Shown in pieces: positions 1-8,198 of a DNA stretch of 64,000 nucleotides (position 1 is its first letter; every line of letters begins with the position of its first letter). The stretch comes from Salinibacterium sp. ZJ70 (GTDB taxonomy: Bacteria; Actinomycetota; Actinomycetes; Actinomycetales; Microbacteriaceae): positions 434,001 through 498,000 of the forward strand of contig NZ_CP061770.1 of assembly GCF_011751865.2 (NCBI RefSeq), written 5' to 3'. Under the pieces are notes generated by a model. That model saw only the letters and a program-made list of their open reading frames with translations. It had not been told where the DNA came from and searched no databases. Both the position numbers and the translations under genes were made by a program.

Positions 1-2
1 GT

Positions 3-128
3 GCTCGCGCCGAGCACGGCGGCGTACGATGCTGTGACTCCGTGATCGAGAAGAAGGCGCCGCATGTGCATGAGGACCACGACGTGATCGCCGCCCCGCT
101 TCGGCCGCGCAGCGGTGCACGCGGATGA
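3..128 (+). CDS. 3' end of an unidentified gene (partial)
   Basis: This frame is open from the window edge to a TGA at 126-128, which overlaps the ATG of the next gene in an ATGA junction. That arrangement suggests translational coupling with the membrane protein downstream. Only about 41 residues are visible, polar and histidine-rich near the middle, with no recognisable domain. The coupling is the only real support; it could be chance. Confidence 0.3.
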   Translation, partial: ARAEHGGVRCCDSVIEKKAPHVHEDHDVIAAPLRPRSGARG

Positions 129-523
129 GCGCGATCGACGCCGTCGGGATGATCGGCGAGCTGCTCTCGCTCGTGGGCCTCGTCGCCGGTGTGCCGTTCC
201 TCGTCGCCGCAGTCGCCCTCCGCTGGCGTGACGGACGGCGCGAGCCTGTCGACGTCGCGGTCGTCGACGTGCTGGAGTCGGAGCGCGTGGCGGTGTGGAG
301 CATCGGCGGACGCACGTTCTCTCGGCCGCTCACCGCTGCCGAGGACGCCTCCGATGCGGTGGCCGCGACGACGGTCACGGGGTACGCGTCGGCTCGGGAT
401 CCGCACCTCCTGGCGCTCGCGCGGCGGTCGCAGGGCGAGCGATCCTGCACCGCACTCGCGGCCACGTTCCTGGGCGTCGCGGCGATCGGGTTCGTGGCCT
501 CCCTCGCGCCGATGCTCTGGTGA
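125..523 (+). CDS. small membrane protein of unknown function
   Basis: The 132-residue product has a hydrophobic segment near residues 10-33 and a second at the C-terminus (about 110-130). Between them is a soluble stretch of about 75 residues with an alternating V/A pattern like a small beta domain (VDVAVVDVLESERVAVW). The topology would place this domain on one side of the membrane. The start is the ATG inside the ATGA overlap with the preceding frame. I do not recognise the family. Codon usage is typical of the neighbourhood, so I think it is a real gene. Confidence 0.6.
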   Translation: MSAIDAVGMIGELLSLVGLVAGVPFLVAAVALRWRDGRREPVDVAVVDVLESERVAVWSIGGRTFSRPLTAAEDASDAVAATTVTGYASARDPHLLALARRSQGERSCTALAATFLGVAAIGFVASLAPMLW

Positions 524-551
524 TGTCGCGGCGCGCTTCGGGGTGTTCACG

Positions 552-1157
552 TCAGCGCACGGGCCGCAGGATCTCGACGTTCACGCCCGCGCCGAGCGGG
601 CGACGCGCGACCATCTCGAAGCGCGTGAACGGGAAGCCGTCGCCGAACAGCCGCTTGCCCGATCCGAGCACGATCGGATACCGCACCAGCCGATACTCGT
701 CGATGAGGTTGTGCGCGGCGAGTGTCCGGATGAGCACGCTGCTGCCCCACACCCGGATCTCGCCAGCCAGGTCACGCCGACGCAGTTCGTCGACGGCGGC
801 GGGGACGTCGGGTACGAGCACGTGGGTGTTGCGCCACCTCGGATCGGTGAGGGTGCGCGAGGCGACGAACTTGGGGATGCGGTTGTAGATGCGCGTGAAC
901 TCGCCCTCGAGACCGGGCGCGTTCTCATCCCACACGCCCCACGATCTCGCGAAGATGTCGTACGTCCTGCGTCCGAGCAGCAGCGCTGCGGTCGACTGCT
1001 CCCACTCGGTGACGACCTCATCCACGCCCGAGCCCTCGCCGTAGCGGAACTGCCACCCGCCGTGCGCGAAGCCGTCATCGACGTCTTCGTCGCTCCCGCC
1101 CGGTGCCTGCATGACACCGTCGAGCGTGATGAACGTCTGAACCACGATCGAGCTCAT
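552..1157 (-). CDS. dihydrofolate reductase / RibD C-terminal domain family protein
   Basis: The 201-residue product opens with a beta strand followed by the typical phrase SLDG-like FITLDGVMQAPGG. It continues with LLLGRRTYDIFARSW and, near the C-terminus, a GSGKRLFGDG turn. These are hallmarks of the stand-alone DHFR-like RibD C-terminal family, NADPH-binding reductases of mostly unknown substrate that are common in actinobacteria. It lies just upstream of nothing obviously related; the cupin gene 1179-1532 is on the same strand, 21 bp before its start, so the two may be co-transcribed. Substrate cannot be inferred. Confidence 0.85.
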   Translation of the reverse strand: MSSIVVQTFITLDGVMQAPGGSDEDVDDGFAHGGWQFRYGEGSGVDEVVTEWEQSTAALLLGRRTYDIFARSWGVWDENAPGLEGEFTRIYNRIPKFVASRTLTDPRWRNTHVLVPDVPAAVDELRRRDLAGEIRVWGSSVLIRTLAAHNLIDEYRLVRYPIVLGSGKRLFGDGFPFTRFEMVARRPLGAGVNVEILRPVR

Positions 1158-1178
1158 GGGGTTCCCTCCATGCAGTGT

Positions 1179-1532
1179 TCAGGGCACAGGCGGTGCGACG
1201 GGGCCGAGTGCCGGATCCGCGGGGGAGCCTGCGGCATCGCCCTTCAACTCGATGAGGACCGTGTGCGTCGGGGTGTCGCCGGTGTTCGAGCCTGCGTGCT
1301 CCTGCGCGGCGAGCCAGACGGCCTTGCCCGGAGGCAGCACCACCTCGACCTCATGTCCACCCGACATGAGCTTGCGCTGGAACCCCGAGAGCGTCACCAT
1401 GACGCTGTTCGGATGCGTGTGGGCAGTGGTGGTCGTGCCCGGCACATCCGTGTACTCGAGCACCCGCACGAACTCGTTCTCCCACATGATTCGGTAGTTT
1501 TCGGGGTTGCTGACCGTCGGGTCGCTGCTCAT
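1179..1532 (-). CDS. small cupin-domain protein
   Basis: The product of 117 residues is a single cupin barrel. The first motif is visible as THPNSVMVTLSG and the second as the G-N-T-H stretch near residues 83-92 (GSNTGDTPTHTVLIELKG). One metal-ligand histidine pair (H37/H39 region) is present, but motif 2 is weak. Such proteins are often annotated as cytoplasmic or nickel-binding cupins with no known reaction. It starts with ATG at 1530-1532 and precedes the DHFR-like gene by 21 bp on the same strand, suggesting a two-gene transcript. Confidence 0.75.
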   Translation of the reverse strand: MSSDPTVSNPENYRIMWENEFVRVLEYTDVPGTTTTAHTHPNSVMVTLSGFQRKLMSGGHEVEVVLPPGKAVWLAAQEHAGSNTGDTPTHTVLIELKGDAAGSPADPALGPVAPPVP

Positions 1533-1660
1533 GGCGCGACCCTACGCCTCGTGCGCGCGGTTGTCGCCTGTCAGTTCGCTCCACATCTTCGCCGCCTCGC
1601 ATGGTGATCCAGGGCCGCCACACAAGGCCCCGCATCCGCCATACTGAGGGGCGCTCTGCT

Positions 1661-1674
1661 TGGGAGCGCTCCCA
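1661..1674. promoter_or_regulatory. CebR/LacI-family type operator
   Basis: A perfect 14-bp palindrome TGGGAGCGCTCCCA lies 15 bp upstream of the lipoprotein start codon. This exact sequence is the operator described for CebR, the cellobiose-responsive LacI-family repressor of Streptomyces (from memory). No CebR gene is in the window. The position between promoter and start fits repression. Confidence 0.6.
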
Positions 1675-1689
1675 CGGAAGGCTCCCACC

Positions 1690-2898
1690 ATGGCGACGAC
1701 GCCGGCTTTCATCTCCCGCGTGCTGCTCGGCACCGCACTCATCCTCGGTCTGAGTGGCTGCACTGCGCCCGCTCCCGCGGCGGTCGAAGACTTCTCTGCG
1801 GCCCTGGGCACTCTCCGCGAGTGCGTCGCCGCCTCGGACGGCGAGGCAACTCCGGGCACCCTGGTGTGGACCGTCGACCTCGGCTCCGAGTCGTGGTCGA
1901 CACCGGTCGTCGTGGGCTCGACCGCCTACCTCGGCGCAGATGACGGCGTGCTTCGCGCGGTCAACACGGCCACGGGCACCGTTGAATGGAAATTCGTCAC
2001 GGAGGGAGCGATCCGCAGCGAGCCCTTGCACGTCGACGACGCGCTCTATGTCGTGAGCGATGATGGCTTCGTCTATGCCGTCGGGCTCGACGGCAAGCTC
2101 CTCTGGTCGGCAGAGATCGGCGCGAACGACCGCGCGGGCGACTTCTCCAACTACGGGTCTCGCGCCGAGGCAGCCGGGAGCCTCCTCGTGGTCGCAGGCG
2201 GCAACGGTGTCGTGCACGCTCTCGAGCGGTCCAGCGGAGAACCGCGCTGGACCTTCGACACCGAGGGGCCGATCCAGGCCAATATCGCCGTGGGAGGTGG
2301 GCGAGCGTACGTCGCGAGCGACGTCGGCCGCATCTTCTCCCTCGACCTCGCCACGGGCGAGGAATCCTGGTCGTTGAGCACAGGTCTTCCCGCCACGACC
2401 CACCCCGCATACTCCGACGGCGTCGTCGTGGTCGGCAGTCGCTCGACCCGGCTGCTCGCGCTGGACGCCGCGACCGGCGATGAGCTGTGGAACAAGCAGT
2501 ACGGCACCTCGTGGGTGCAGTCCGGTGCCACGATCGTCGACGGTGTGATCATCACCGGCAGCTCCGACATCGGCGAGGTGCGCGCCTACACGATCGCATC
2601 GGGCGAGGCCGCCTGGAGGGTCACCATCGGAGGCTGGGCGTGGGGAACGCCGGTCGAATGCGACGGCGCGGTCTACATGACGAGCATGCGCCCGGAGCGC
2701 ATGCAGCCGTGGGATGTGGCCGTGCACGCTCTTGCCACGGCCGACGGCGCACTGATGTGGGAGGCGGGAACCGGCGAGGCGCGCGACTGGCACCCGGACG
2801 GCCTCGCAATGTACGGCGCGGGTGCCTCTGCGGCCGTCGCGCCCGGCGTCATCGTCGTGCCTGGGCTCGACGGCGTACTCTACGGGTTCCAGCGGTAG
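1690..2898 (+). CDS. PQQ-like beta-propeller lipoprotein
   Basis: The ATG at 1690 is preceded by GGAAGG. The 402-residue product has a hydrophobic signal ending in the lipobox LSGC (Cys about residue 24), so it should be exported and lipid-anchored. The rest is a series of repeats of the type G-x-V-Y-x-x-x-x-x-G-x-x-x-A-x-D-x-x-T-G-x-x-x-W (for example LRAVNTATGTVEWKF, VHALERSSGEPRWTF, LLALDAATGDELWNK), diagnostic of PQQ-type seven- or eight-bladed propellers. No PQQ-dehydrogenase residues are evident, so a structural or sugar/polymer-binding role is more likely than catalysis. The CebR-type operator upstream suggests carbohydrate control. Confidence 0.85.
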   Translation: MATTPAFISRVLLGTALILGLSGCTAPAPAAVEDFSAALGTLRECVAASDGEATPGTLVWTVDLGSESWSTPVVVGSTAYLGADDGVLRAVNTATGTVEWKFVTEGAIRSEPLHVDDALYVVSDDGFVYAVGLDGKLLWSAEIGANDRAGDFSNYGSRAEAAGSLLVVAGGNGVVHALERSSGEPRWTFDTEGPIQANIAVGGGRAYVASDVGRIFSLDLATGEESWSLSTGLPATTHPAYSDGVVVVGSRSTRLLALDAATGDELWNKQYGTSWVQSGATIVDGVIITGSSDIGEVRAYTIASGEAAWRVTIGGWAWGTPVECDGAVYMTSMRPERMQPWDVAVHALATADGALMWEAGTGEARDWHPDGLAMYGAGASAAVAPGVIVVPGLDGVLYGFQR

Positions 2899-2914
2899 CC
2901 CGGCATCGATCGCC

Positions 2915-3172
2915 ATGGCCGCTCGTGTGGTGGGCCGAGTAGGGAGACACTCCAACTATTCCGGCCGGGGTGCGCCGAGCCTCGCGCATTTGCAGAAGCT
3001 AGCGATTCTGGCGAAGTCGGCCCCACGTGAATTCGCCGATTCTGAGCCGGTGGAGCGCTGGTTGCTCGACCGTCGGCTCGATAACGCGACCATCACCGAG
3101 ATTGTTCGTCGCTACGAGCGTGGTGTCGGTACGCCGCAGCTCTGCCGCGATTTCAAACTGTCGAAGTGCTGA
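2915..3172 (+). pseudogene. recombinase C-terminal remnant cut by the IS
   Basis: The open frame carries RRLDNATITEIVRRYERG followed by a short helix-turn-helix-like phrase ending in CRDFKLSK. This resembles the C-terminal HTH found at the end of actinobacterial serine recombinases. It stops at TGA 3170-3172, which is formed by the first bases of the IS left end, so the protein is truncated by the insertion. No N-terminal catalytic domain is present upstream, where the neighbouring lipoprotein gene ends at 2898. The 5' limit is arbitrary. I consider it a remnant, not a functional gene. Confidence 0.5.
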
Positions 3173-3191
3173 ATCGGCCTGACTTTCGTTC

Positions 3192-4118
3192 CTATCGGGA
3201 GCCTTGTCCGGCAGGCGCCGGCCGGGCTGATTCCAGGTCAGCGTAGTACGCGTTCTCGGCCTCGATTGGGGTGCGCATGTCGAGCTCTCCGTGGAGTCGT
3301 GAGTTGTTCCACCACCACACCCATTCGAGGGTCGCGAGTTCGACCTGCTCGACGGTGTGCCAGGGGCCGCGCTGACGGATGAGCTCGGTCTTGTAGAGGT
3401 TGTTCACCGCCTCGGCCATCGCGTTATCAAAGCTGTCCCCGACGGTTCCGGTGGAGGGGACGGCGCCGAGTTCGACGACCCGGTCGGTGTAGACCATCGC
3501 CATGTAGTTCGAGCCGTGGTCCGAGTGGTGGGTCAGCCCGGTGAGGTCGCCGCCAGCGTCCCACGCGGCCATATCGAGCGCCTGCAGTGGCAGTATCTCG
3601 GCCTTGAGCGTGGCGGCGACGTTCCATCCCACGATCCGCCTCGAATAGACGTCGGTGACGAACGCGACATAGGCGAACCCAGACCATGTCGCGACGTAGG
3701 TCACGTCGCAGACCCAGAGCCGGCGCGGGCCGTCGGCCGTGAACCTCCGGTTGACGAGATCCTGCGGCAGCGACTGCGTCCGATCAGTCTTCGTCGTGAA
3801 CACCCGCTTCGACTTCTTCACCCCACGCACCCCGACCAGCCGCATCAGCCGCTCGGTCTGGTCGCGGCCGATGTCCCAGCCTTGCCGGCGCATCAGCGCA
3901 TGCATCTTCCGCCGCCCGTAGACGCCGTAGTTCTCCGCATGCAGCCTGGCGACCTCCGGAACGAGAAGGTCGTCGCGCAGCTGCCGGGCGGATGGGGCGC
4001 GATCTCTCGCGGCGCGGTATCCGCGGGAGGTGAGGAAGCCCTGCACTGCCGGTCGGAGGACACGGCAGATGAGCTCGACCCCGAAACGATCCCGGTGCTC
4101 GTCGATAAACCGGATCAT
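3192..4118 (-). CDS. IS3-family transposase OrfB
   Basis: The 308-residue product is the catalytic half of an IS3-type transposase. An HTH_21-like segment (YGVYGRRKMHALMRRQG) precedes an rve integrase core with the DDE triad visible as CDVTYV (first Asp), HHSDHGSNY (second Asp) and AMAEAVNNLYKTE (Glu). It is normally made as an OrfAB fusion by -1 frameshifting. The coding strand in the overlap reads GTGTTTTTCGCG (five A's at 4149-4153 on the plus strand), a plausible slip site, and the orfB frame is -1 relative to orfA and open through that point. Confidence 0.93.
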   Translation of the reverse strand: MIRFIDEHRDRFGVELICRVLRPAVQGFLTSRGYRAARDRAPSARQLRDDLLVPEVARLHAENYGVYGRRKMHALMRRQGWDIGRDQTERLMRLVGVRGVKKSKRVFTTKTDRTQSLPQDLVNRRFTADGPRRLWVCDVTYVATWSGFAYVAFVTDVYSRRIVGWNVAATLKAEILPLQALDMAAWDAGGDLTGLTHHSDHGSNYMAMVYTDRVVELGAVPSTGTVGDSFDNAMAEAVNNLYKTELIRQRGPWHTVEQVELATLEWVWWWNNSRLHGELDMRTPIEAENAYYADLESARPAPAGQGSR

Positions 4119-4123
4119 CTCGG

Positions 4124-4429
4124 TCAGGGGCGGTCGAGCTCCTTCGCGAAAAACACGCTCGCAGCCTTGAGGATCTCGTTCGCCTTCCGCAACTCCGAGA
4201 CCTCCTTCTCCAGCTGCTTGATCCTGGCGACGGCGTCGGTGGTGACGCCGGGCTTGGTGCCGGCGTCGACCTCGTAGCGGCGCTGCCAGAGCCGCAGCGT
4301 CTCCGGGCTCATCCCGAGCAGACCGGCGACGTGACGGACCGCGCTCATCATGTTCGGGTGCTCCGGCCGCGTCTCCGCGAGCATCCGCAACGCCCGCTCA
4401 CGCATCTCCGGCGAATACTTCCTGTTCAT
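4124..4429 (-). CDS. IS3-family transposase OrfA
   Basis: The 101-residue protein has the HTH_Tnp_1 fold: KYSPEMRERALRML, then the recognition part MSPETLRLWQRRYEVD. It ends in the leucine-zipper-like coiled coil IKQLEKEVSELRKANEILK and SVFFAKELDRP that marks OrfA of the IS3 family. It binds the element ends and dimerises. The stop lies 5 bp before the first ATG of orfB, and the two frames overlap by way of the slip site described for OrfB. Complete and apparently intact. Confidence 0.93.
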   Translation of the reverse strand: MNRKYSPEMRERALRMLAETRPEHPNMMSAVRHVAGLLGMSPETLRLWQRRYEVDAGTKPGVTTDAVARIKQLEKEVSELRKANEILKAASVFFAKELDRP

Positions 4430-4474
4430 TGAGTTCCATCCTTGCTTGAAGAACGGAACGAAAGTCAGGCCGAT

Positions 4475-4708
4475 TTAGTTGGCACTCGCGCTCCCGACAC
4501 GGTTCGCCGACACTGATGGACTCGCAATGCGCGCAGAATGCGTCGAGCGATATTCGACACGTTCGCCGACGATGGTGCCCGCATAGTGACCGGACGGGTC
4601 GAAGACGTAGTTGCCCTTGACCTTGCCGACGTATGTTCCCGAGCGCGCAAACACCTTGTCGCCGCTGCGCCGAAGCGGACGGCCGTTCTTCGCGTAGAGG
4701 TCTGCCAC
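4475..4708 (-). pseudogene. 4-fold beta-flag family protein, C-terminus lost to the IS
   Basis: The GTG start at 4708 gives a protein with repeated short strands (GDKVFARSGTYVGKVKG, then YVFDPSGHYAGTIVG, then RVEYRSTHSA). This is the pattern of a small family I know as 4-fold beta-flag proteins, of unknown function. Intact members continue after the S-A-N stretch. Here translation ends at a TAA made by the outermost bases of the IS right end (4475-4477), so the C-terminus is missing. The truncated product could still fold, but I treat it as a broken gene. Confidence 0.6.
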
Positions 4709-4834
4709 AAGCCAAGTATGCGCACTGCCTCAGACACCGCCAGTTCGGCCTAGATCAGGATGGCCCGCCCGAGTTGATCGAGCTCCTCGCCGCGCGACGC
4801 CTTAGCAAGCGCTCTTTGCGTTGGGCTGTCAGCG

Positions 4835-5914
4835 TCAGCGCCCGACCATCGCGTCGATTGTTCGCACCCTGGAAACCAGGCCGAGGCCAACTAGTGGCGC
4901 GATGACCGCGGCCAGCAGGAGCAGGGCCTCATCGATGAGGAAGGCGAACAGCGAGGGGGCGGTCATTTCCGACAAGCTAATTGTAGCGGCGACTCCCGCG
5001 CCGACGCCTATCGGCGCCGCCAACATCACAGCCGCCTCCACCAGCAGAGGACGCCAAATGCCAAACCTGGAGACGCCTAGGAGGCGATAGATCGCGAACT
5101 CGTTCCTTCTCGCCCACCATGCGGAAAGCACGAGGATGAGAAGAACGAGCGTCAAACCTGCAGGGAGAAGACGAGACGGACGCTCTCCAAGGCTGAACAT
5201 GCTTGCCACGCCTCCGGCCGGTTCGTCCACAGCGCTGCGCGTCGAGTACTTGATGTCGTGGAACTTGAAGGCGATCAGGCCGAGAGCGTGACGGAATGTC
5301 TCCGGCTCAAACTCCACGACGCAGCTCGAGGTTGTGCCCGCTGGCATCGTCACGAGGACTATCGCGTCATTCCAGTCGGCACTCCGAGAGGACGCAATCG
5401 CGACCGCGTCGACGGTCGCAGTCTGTCGTCCGGTCCTATCGCTTTCCCATGCGAGCGAGGAACCCGCCATCAAACCCAAGTGTGCGGTCAAGTTCTGCCC
5501 GACAACGACTCCCGTCGTTTGGCTGAACTGCTCGGCCGGGAACATGAGCTGGAGATACCCGGGCGTAACTGTCATCACGTAGGTCGGCAGGCCGGGTTGG
5601 GCGATTGTTCGGACTTCTTGAGTAGACAGGACAGCGCCCGCCGTACGCACACCGTCGAGGCCGCGCATCCCATCACACTTCGAGATTGGTAGGTTTTCAC
5701 CGCGAACCTCGAGGACGAAGCCCCCCGTCCTCGCGTAGTCCTGCAATCGCTCCTCGGCCTGATGCACGTCGGTCTGTCCCACAACTCCGACTAGGATCGC
5801 GCTCAGCAGCGCGCTGATGGCGATCACGGTGCATGCTACCCATCGGCTGCGTACGGCCCGGATGCCTTCAAGCCAAAGCTCGCGGCGCGGAAATCCTCCC
5901 TCTAGTTCGCCCAC
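4835..5914 (-). CDS. FtsX/MacB-like ABC transporter permease
   Basis: The 359-residue product has one N-terminal transmembrane helix (about 25-47), a large extracytoplasmic domain of roughly 200 residues, and three C-terminal helices (about 252-268, 290-312, 328-348). This is the layout of FtsX/MacB-type permeases, which move peptides, lipoproteins or antibiotics by mechanotransmission rather than by a channel. The start overlaps the end of the ATPase gene by 13 bp. It is the last gene of a five-gene minus-strand operon that begins with a small secreted peptide, so peptide export or self-protection is the likely role (inference). Confidence 0.8.
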   Translation of the reverse strand: MGELEGGFPRRELWLEGIRAVRSRWVACTVIAISALLSAILVGVVGQTDVHQAEERLQDYARTGGFVLEVRGENLPISKCDGMRGLDGVRTAGAVLSTQEVRTIAQPGLPTYVMTVTPGYLQLMFPAEQFSQTTGVVVGQNLTAHLGLMAGSSLAWESDRTGRQTATVDAVAIASSRSADWNDAIVLVTMPAGTTSSCVVEFEPETFRHALGLIAFKFHDIKYSTRSAVDEPAGGVASMFSLGERPSRLLPAGLTLVLLILVLSAWWARRNEFAIYRLLGVSRFGIWRPLLVEAAVMLAAPIGVGAGVAATISLSEMTAPSLFAFLIDEALLLLAAVIAPLVGLGLVSRVRTIDAMVGR

Positions 5915-6507
5915 GGTGCCAGCACCTCGTCCGCGAGTTCAGCGACAAACGGATCGTGTGTTGCGACGATCGTGGTGACCCCGCTGTGGGTGGCCTCCCG
6001 CAGAGCTTCGCATACCAATCGCCGGCTATCGGGATCGAGCGATGCAGTTGGCTCATCCGCCAGTAGTACGTTGCTGCGCGCCGAAACCGCCCGCGCGATC
6101 ATGACGCGTTGCCGCTCACCACCGGAAAGCTTGTGGGCTGGCGTGAGTGCTACCTCTGGGAGGCCAAGCCGCTCCAGAAGGTCGCCTGCGAGCGCTTGTG
6201 CTTCGCGCATCGGCAATCCCCGAGCCACTCCGCCGAGCGCAACGTTCGTCAGCGCGGTCCGCTCCATGAAGAGCGTCGCCGCCTGAGAGATGATCGAAAA
6301 CCTGGCTGGCCCCGTGGCCGACCTGGCAGTGATCGATCCGGAGTCAAGGTCCCGAAACCCCGCGATTGCCGCCAGAAGGGTCGACTTGCCTGCACCTGAA
6401 GGCCCAACCAGCGCGGTGAAGGAACCATCCTGGAACATGTGGGTCAGGTCGGTCACGAGAATGCGACTCCCGACCAGTATTCGGGCGCTGTCTACCACTA
6501 CCGGCAA
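5902..6507 (-). CDS. ABC transporter ATP-binding protein (MacB/LolD type)
   Basis: The short 201-residue ATPase carries Walker A GPSGAGKS at residues 35-42, the signature LSGGERQR, Walker B NVLLADEPTASLD and the switch histidine in IVATHDP. The length and the exact signature fit the LolD/MacB/FtsE class that pairs with FtsX-like permeases. It overlaps the fusion-protein gene by 10 bp and the permease gene by 13 bp, so the three are translationally linked. No auto-regulatory or extra domain is seen. Confidence 0.9.
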   Translation of the reverse strand: MPVVVDSARILVGSRILVTDLTHMFQDGSFTALVGPSGAGKSTLLAAIAGFRDLDSGSITARSATGPARFSIISQAATLFMERTALTNVALGGVARGLPMREAQALAGDLLERLGLPEVALTPAHKLSGGERQRVMIARAVSARSNVLLADEPTASLDPDSRRLVCEALREATHSGVTTIVATHDPFVAELADEVLAPWAN

Positions 6508-7607
6508 GGTGTGACTCCCGGTGACGGCAAACGAACCTGGGCCTCAGATCCGAGCCCCTCAGCCCGGATGACCGACGTACCGTTCGTGCCAGCAATGACG
6601 ATGACCGCCAGTTCAGCCGCTCGATTCTCTACACGCGCACACACTGTAGGCGCGTCTGCCGAGGAGACTGCGGCCGCCGGAACGACCACGTCACCTACGT
6701 TTGGGGGCGTGGTTGCGCTTGCCGCAAGCCGCGGGGGACGCCCAGTCACGGCTTCGCGGAGTAGCTCGACACTTGCCGCGTCGAGCCATCCAGACGCATC
6801 CGCAACGAGCGTGAGATCCCTGTACGTGATGGCCTCATTGGTCGACGGCGCAACGTAGGTCTCGTCGGTCCTCTGCACGAATGCCGGCTCAGACTCGAGC
6901 GCGTCGTCCTCGTCCAGGGACGATTCTGCTTGCTGAGTCAGGCGGGCTGCCGCAAGCGCAATTACCCCCGACGCCATCGCACTTCCAGTTGGTGGCGCAA
7001 CGGTGCCCACCTCGAGGTCTACAGAAGAGAGCGAAAGCGACGAATCGGACTCCAAGTAGACGATCCACGCAGGATCGAATGAGGAAACCGCTCGCAGGTC
7101 TTTCACCCCCACCGACTCCGCGTACGCACGCGACGCCCGGAGGGCCGCATAGTCGAAGCGGTCACCTTCGCTTTGGCTCCCATAAGGCGCGAGAATACGC
7201 TTCACATCGCTGACATCTGCCCCAGTGTCGCCGACGCTGAGTGGTCGATATAGCGGAGCGGCCGTATGGAACGCGCGCCGCTCCACCCCATCGACCACCG
7301 CGACCGGATCGCCGTCCTTGACCTCGCCGCCCGGCGCGATGTTCACACTTTGGATCAGCCCGCTCCAGCTGGGAGCGCGCAGGGTGCCGCTTGATTGCCA
7401 AAGCAGATCTACGGACAGCGTGCGCTGACTGTCCGAAACGGCCGGAGTGACCGTTACCCACAACTCTTGGCCCTGCTCGACCAGTTGTTGCCTATCCGCA
7501 GCCTGAACAAGAATTATGGCGGCCGTGACGGGTGCGGCGACCCAGACGATTGCACCAAGGACGGCGAGCCACGCCAATACGTGTTCCCGCCCAGCAGATC
7601 TAGTCAT
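6498..7607 (-). CDS. membrane-anchored periplasmic-adaptor-like protein
   Basis: The 369-residue product has a single N-terminal helix (about 13-34) followed by an extracytoplasmic region. A lipoyl/biotinyl-like half motif is visible (GLIQSVNIAPGGEVKDGDPVAVVDG, quoted in part: SVNIAPGGEVKDGDPVAVV), then a peptidoglycan-binding-like stretch (LSVGDTGADVSDVKRIL) and beta-rich C-terminal domains. This matches actinobacterial HlyD/MacA-like adaptors fused to a PG-binding-1 motif that accompany FtsX-type exporters. It sits between a lipoprotein gene (4 bp upstream) and the ATPase gene (overlapping), in line with an export complex. Confidence 0.75.
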   Translation of the reverse strand: MTRSAGREHVLAWLAVLGAIVWVAAPVTAAIILVQAADRQQLVEQGQELWVTVTPAVSDSQRTLSVDLLWQSSGTLRAPSWSGLIQSVNIAPGGEVKDGDPVAVVDGVERRAFHTAAPLYRPLSVGDTGADVSDVKRILAPYGSQSEGDRFDYAALRASRAYAESVGVKDLRAVSSFDPAWIVYLESDSSLSLSSVDLEVGTVAPPTGSAMASGVIALAAARLTQQAESSLDEDDALESEPAFVQRTDETYVAPSTNEAITYRDLTLVADASGWLDAASVELLREAVTGRPPRLAASATTPPNVGDVVVPAAAVSSADAPTVCARVENRAAELAVIVIAGTNGTSVIRAEGLGSEAQVRLPSPGVTPCR

Positions 7608-7610
7608 CGC

Positions 7611-8198
7611 CTAGAGAACGATAGTCCCCATTGGGTACGCGCTTGTCGCTGCGTTTGCGCAGCCAGTAACGCGCTCGAAGTTGGGATCCTCCTGGCCCTT
7701 GGGCAGCAACTCGCGAAGGTTCTTGGCGCTCCTATCGAACTCGACTCCGGCATTGTCGAGGCACGCCAGAATGTCGTTCATCACCTCGGTTACGACCACA
7801 TCGTCATGAGTTAGCTCGTAGCCCATCTCTACGTACCAGAGGAAACGGTACTGACAGCTCTCGAAAGCCGCGTTTGCCTCCTCCGCGCTTAGGCCCGTTC
7901 CATCCCACACGTACATGCGACGCCAACCATCCAGCGGATTGAATCCATAGTCCGTGTAGGTGAGGCCCTCCGAGGTGAAACACTCGAAGAGTCCCTCGGC
8001 GCTCGACTCAAGTTCCGCACGACTGACTTGGAGGTCGTCCAGCACCGTCACGGACTCGTCGAACCCGTCTCCCTTGGCAAGCTCAAGCACCTGCTCGATA
8101 GTTGTGCCAATGCTCGGCTGAGGCTCGGGCGCACACCCCGAAAGGACCAACAACGAGAGGCAAGCGGCGGCAACAGCGATCCCACGCGAGCCCGCCAC
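7611..8198 (-). CDS. lipoprotein of the peptide/ABC operon
   Basis: The GTG at 8198 overlaps the TAG of the secreted-peptide frame (TAGTG), giving a 195-residue product. The signal peptide ends in a lipobox LSGC near residue 22. The mature part is acidic and has five cysteines outside the lipobox, in ECFTSEGL, ESCQYRF, ACLDNAG and TGCANAA contexts. I know no family for it. Its place between the peptide gene and the adaptor gene suggests a surface partner of the exporter, for example an immunity or peptide-capture protein; this is inference from position only. Confidence 0.7.
   Translation of the reverse strand: MAGSRGIAVAAACLSLLVLSGCAPEPQPSIGTTIEQVLELAKGDGFDESVTVLDDLQVSRAELESSAEGLFECFTSEGLTYTDYGFNPLDGWRRMYVWDGTGLSAEEANAAFESCQYRFLWYVEMGYELTHDDVVVTEVMNDILACLDNAGVEFDRSAKNLRELLPKGQEDPNFERVTGCANAATSAYPMGTIVL

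Larger units (their letters stand above)
3170..4477 (-). mobile_element. IS3-family insertion sequence
   Basis: The element is about 1.3 kb and carries orfA and orfB on the minus strand. Terminal inverted repeats of 23 bp lie at 3170-3192 and 4455-4477 and differ at one base near the tip. The left end starts TG; the right end reads TA instead of CA on the inside-out strand. I see no target duplication: flanks are ...AAGTGC on the left and GTTGGC... on the right. Both flanking genes are truncated exactly at the IS ends, and the IS supplies a stop codon to each. This suggests a deletion accompanied or followed the insertion. Confidence 0.9.

Noticed and set aside
189..1607. A 472-codon plus-strand frame across the DHFR-like and cupin genes
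   Set aside because: The two minus-strand genes have clear family motifs; the plus frame has none and is Arg/His-rich.
3160..4490. Target-site duplication of the IS
   Set aside because: No 2-5 bp direct repeat could be found at the two ends with any plausible tip assignment.
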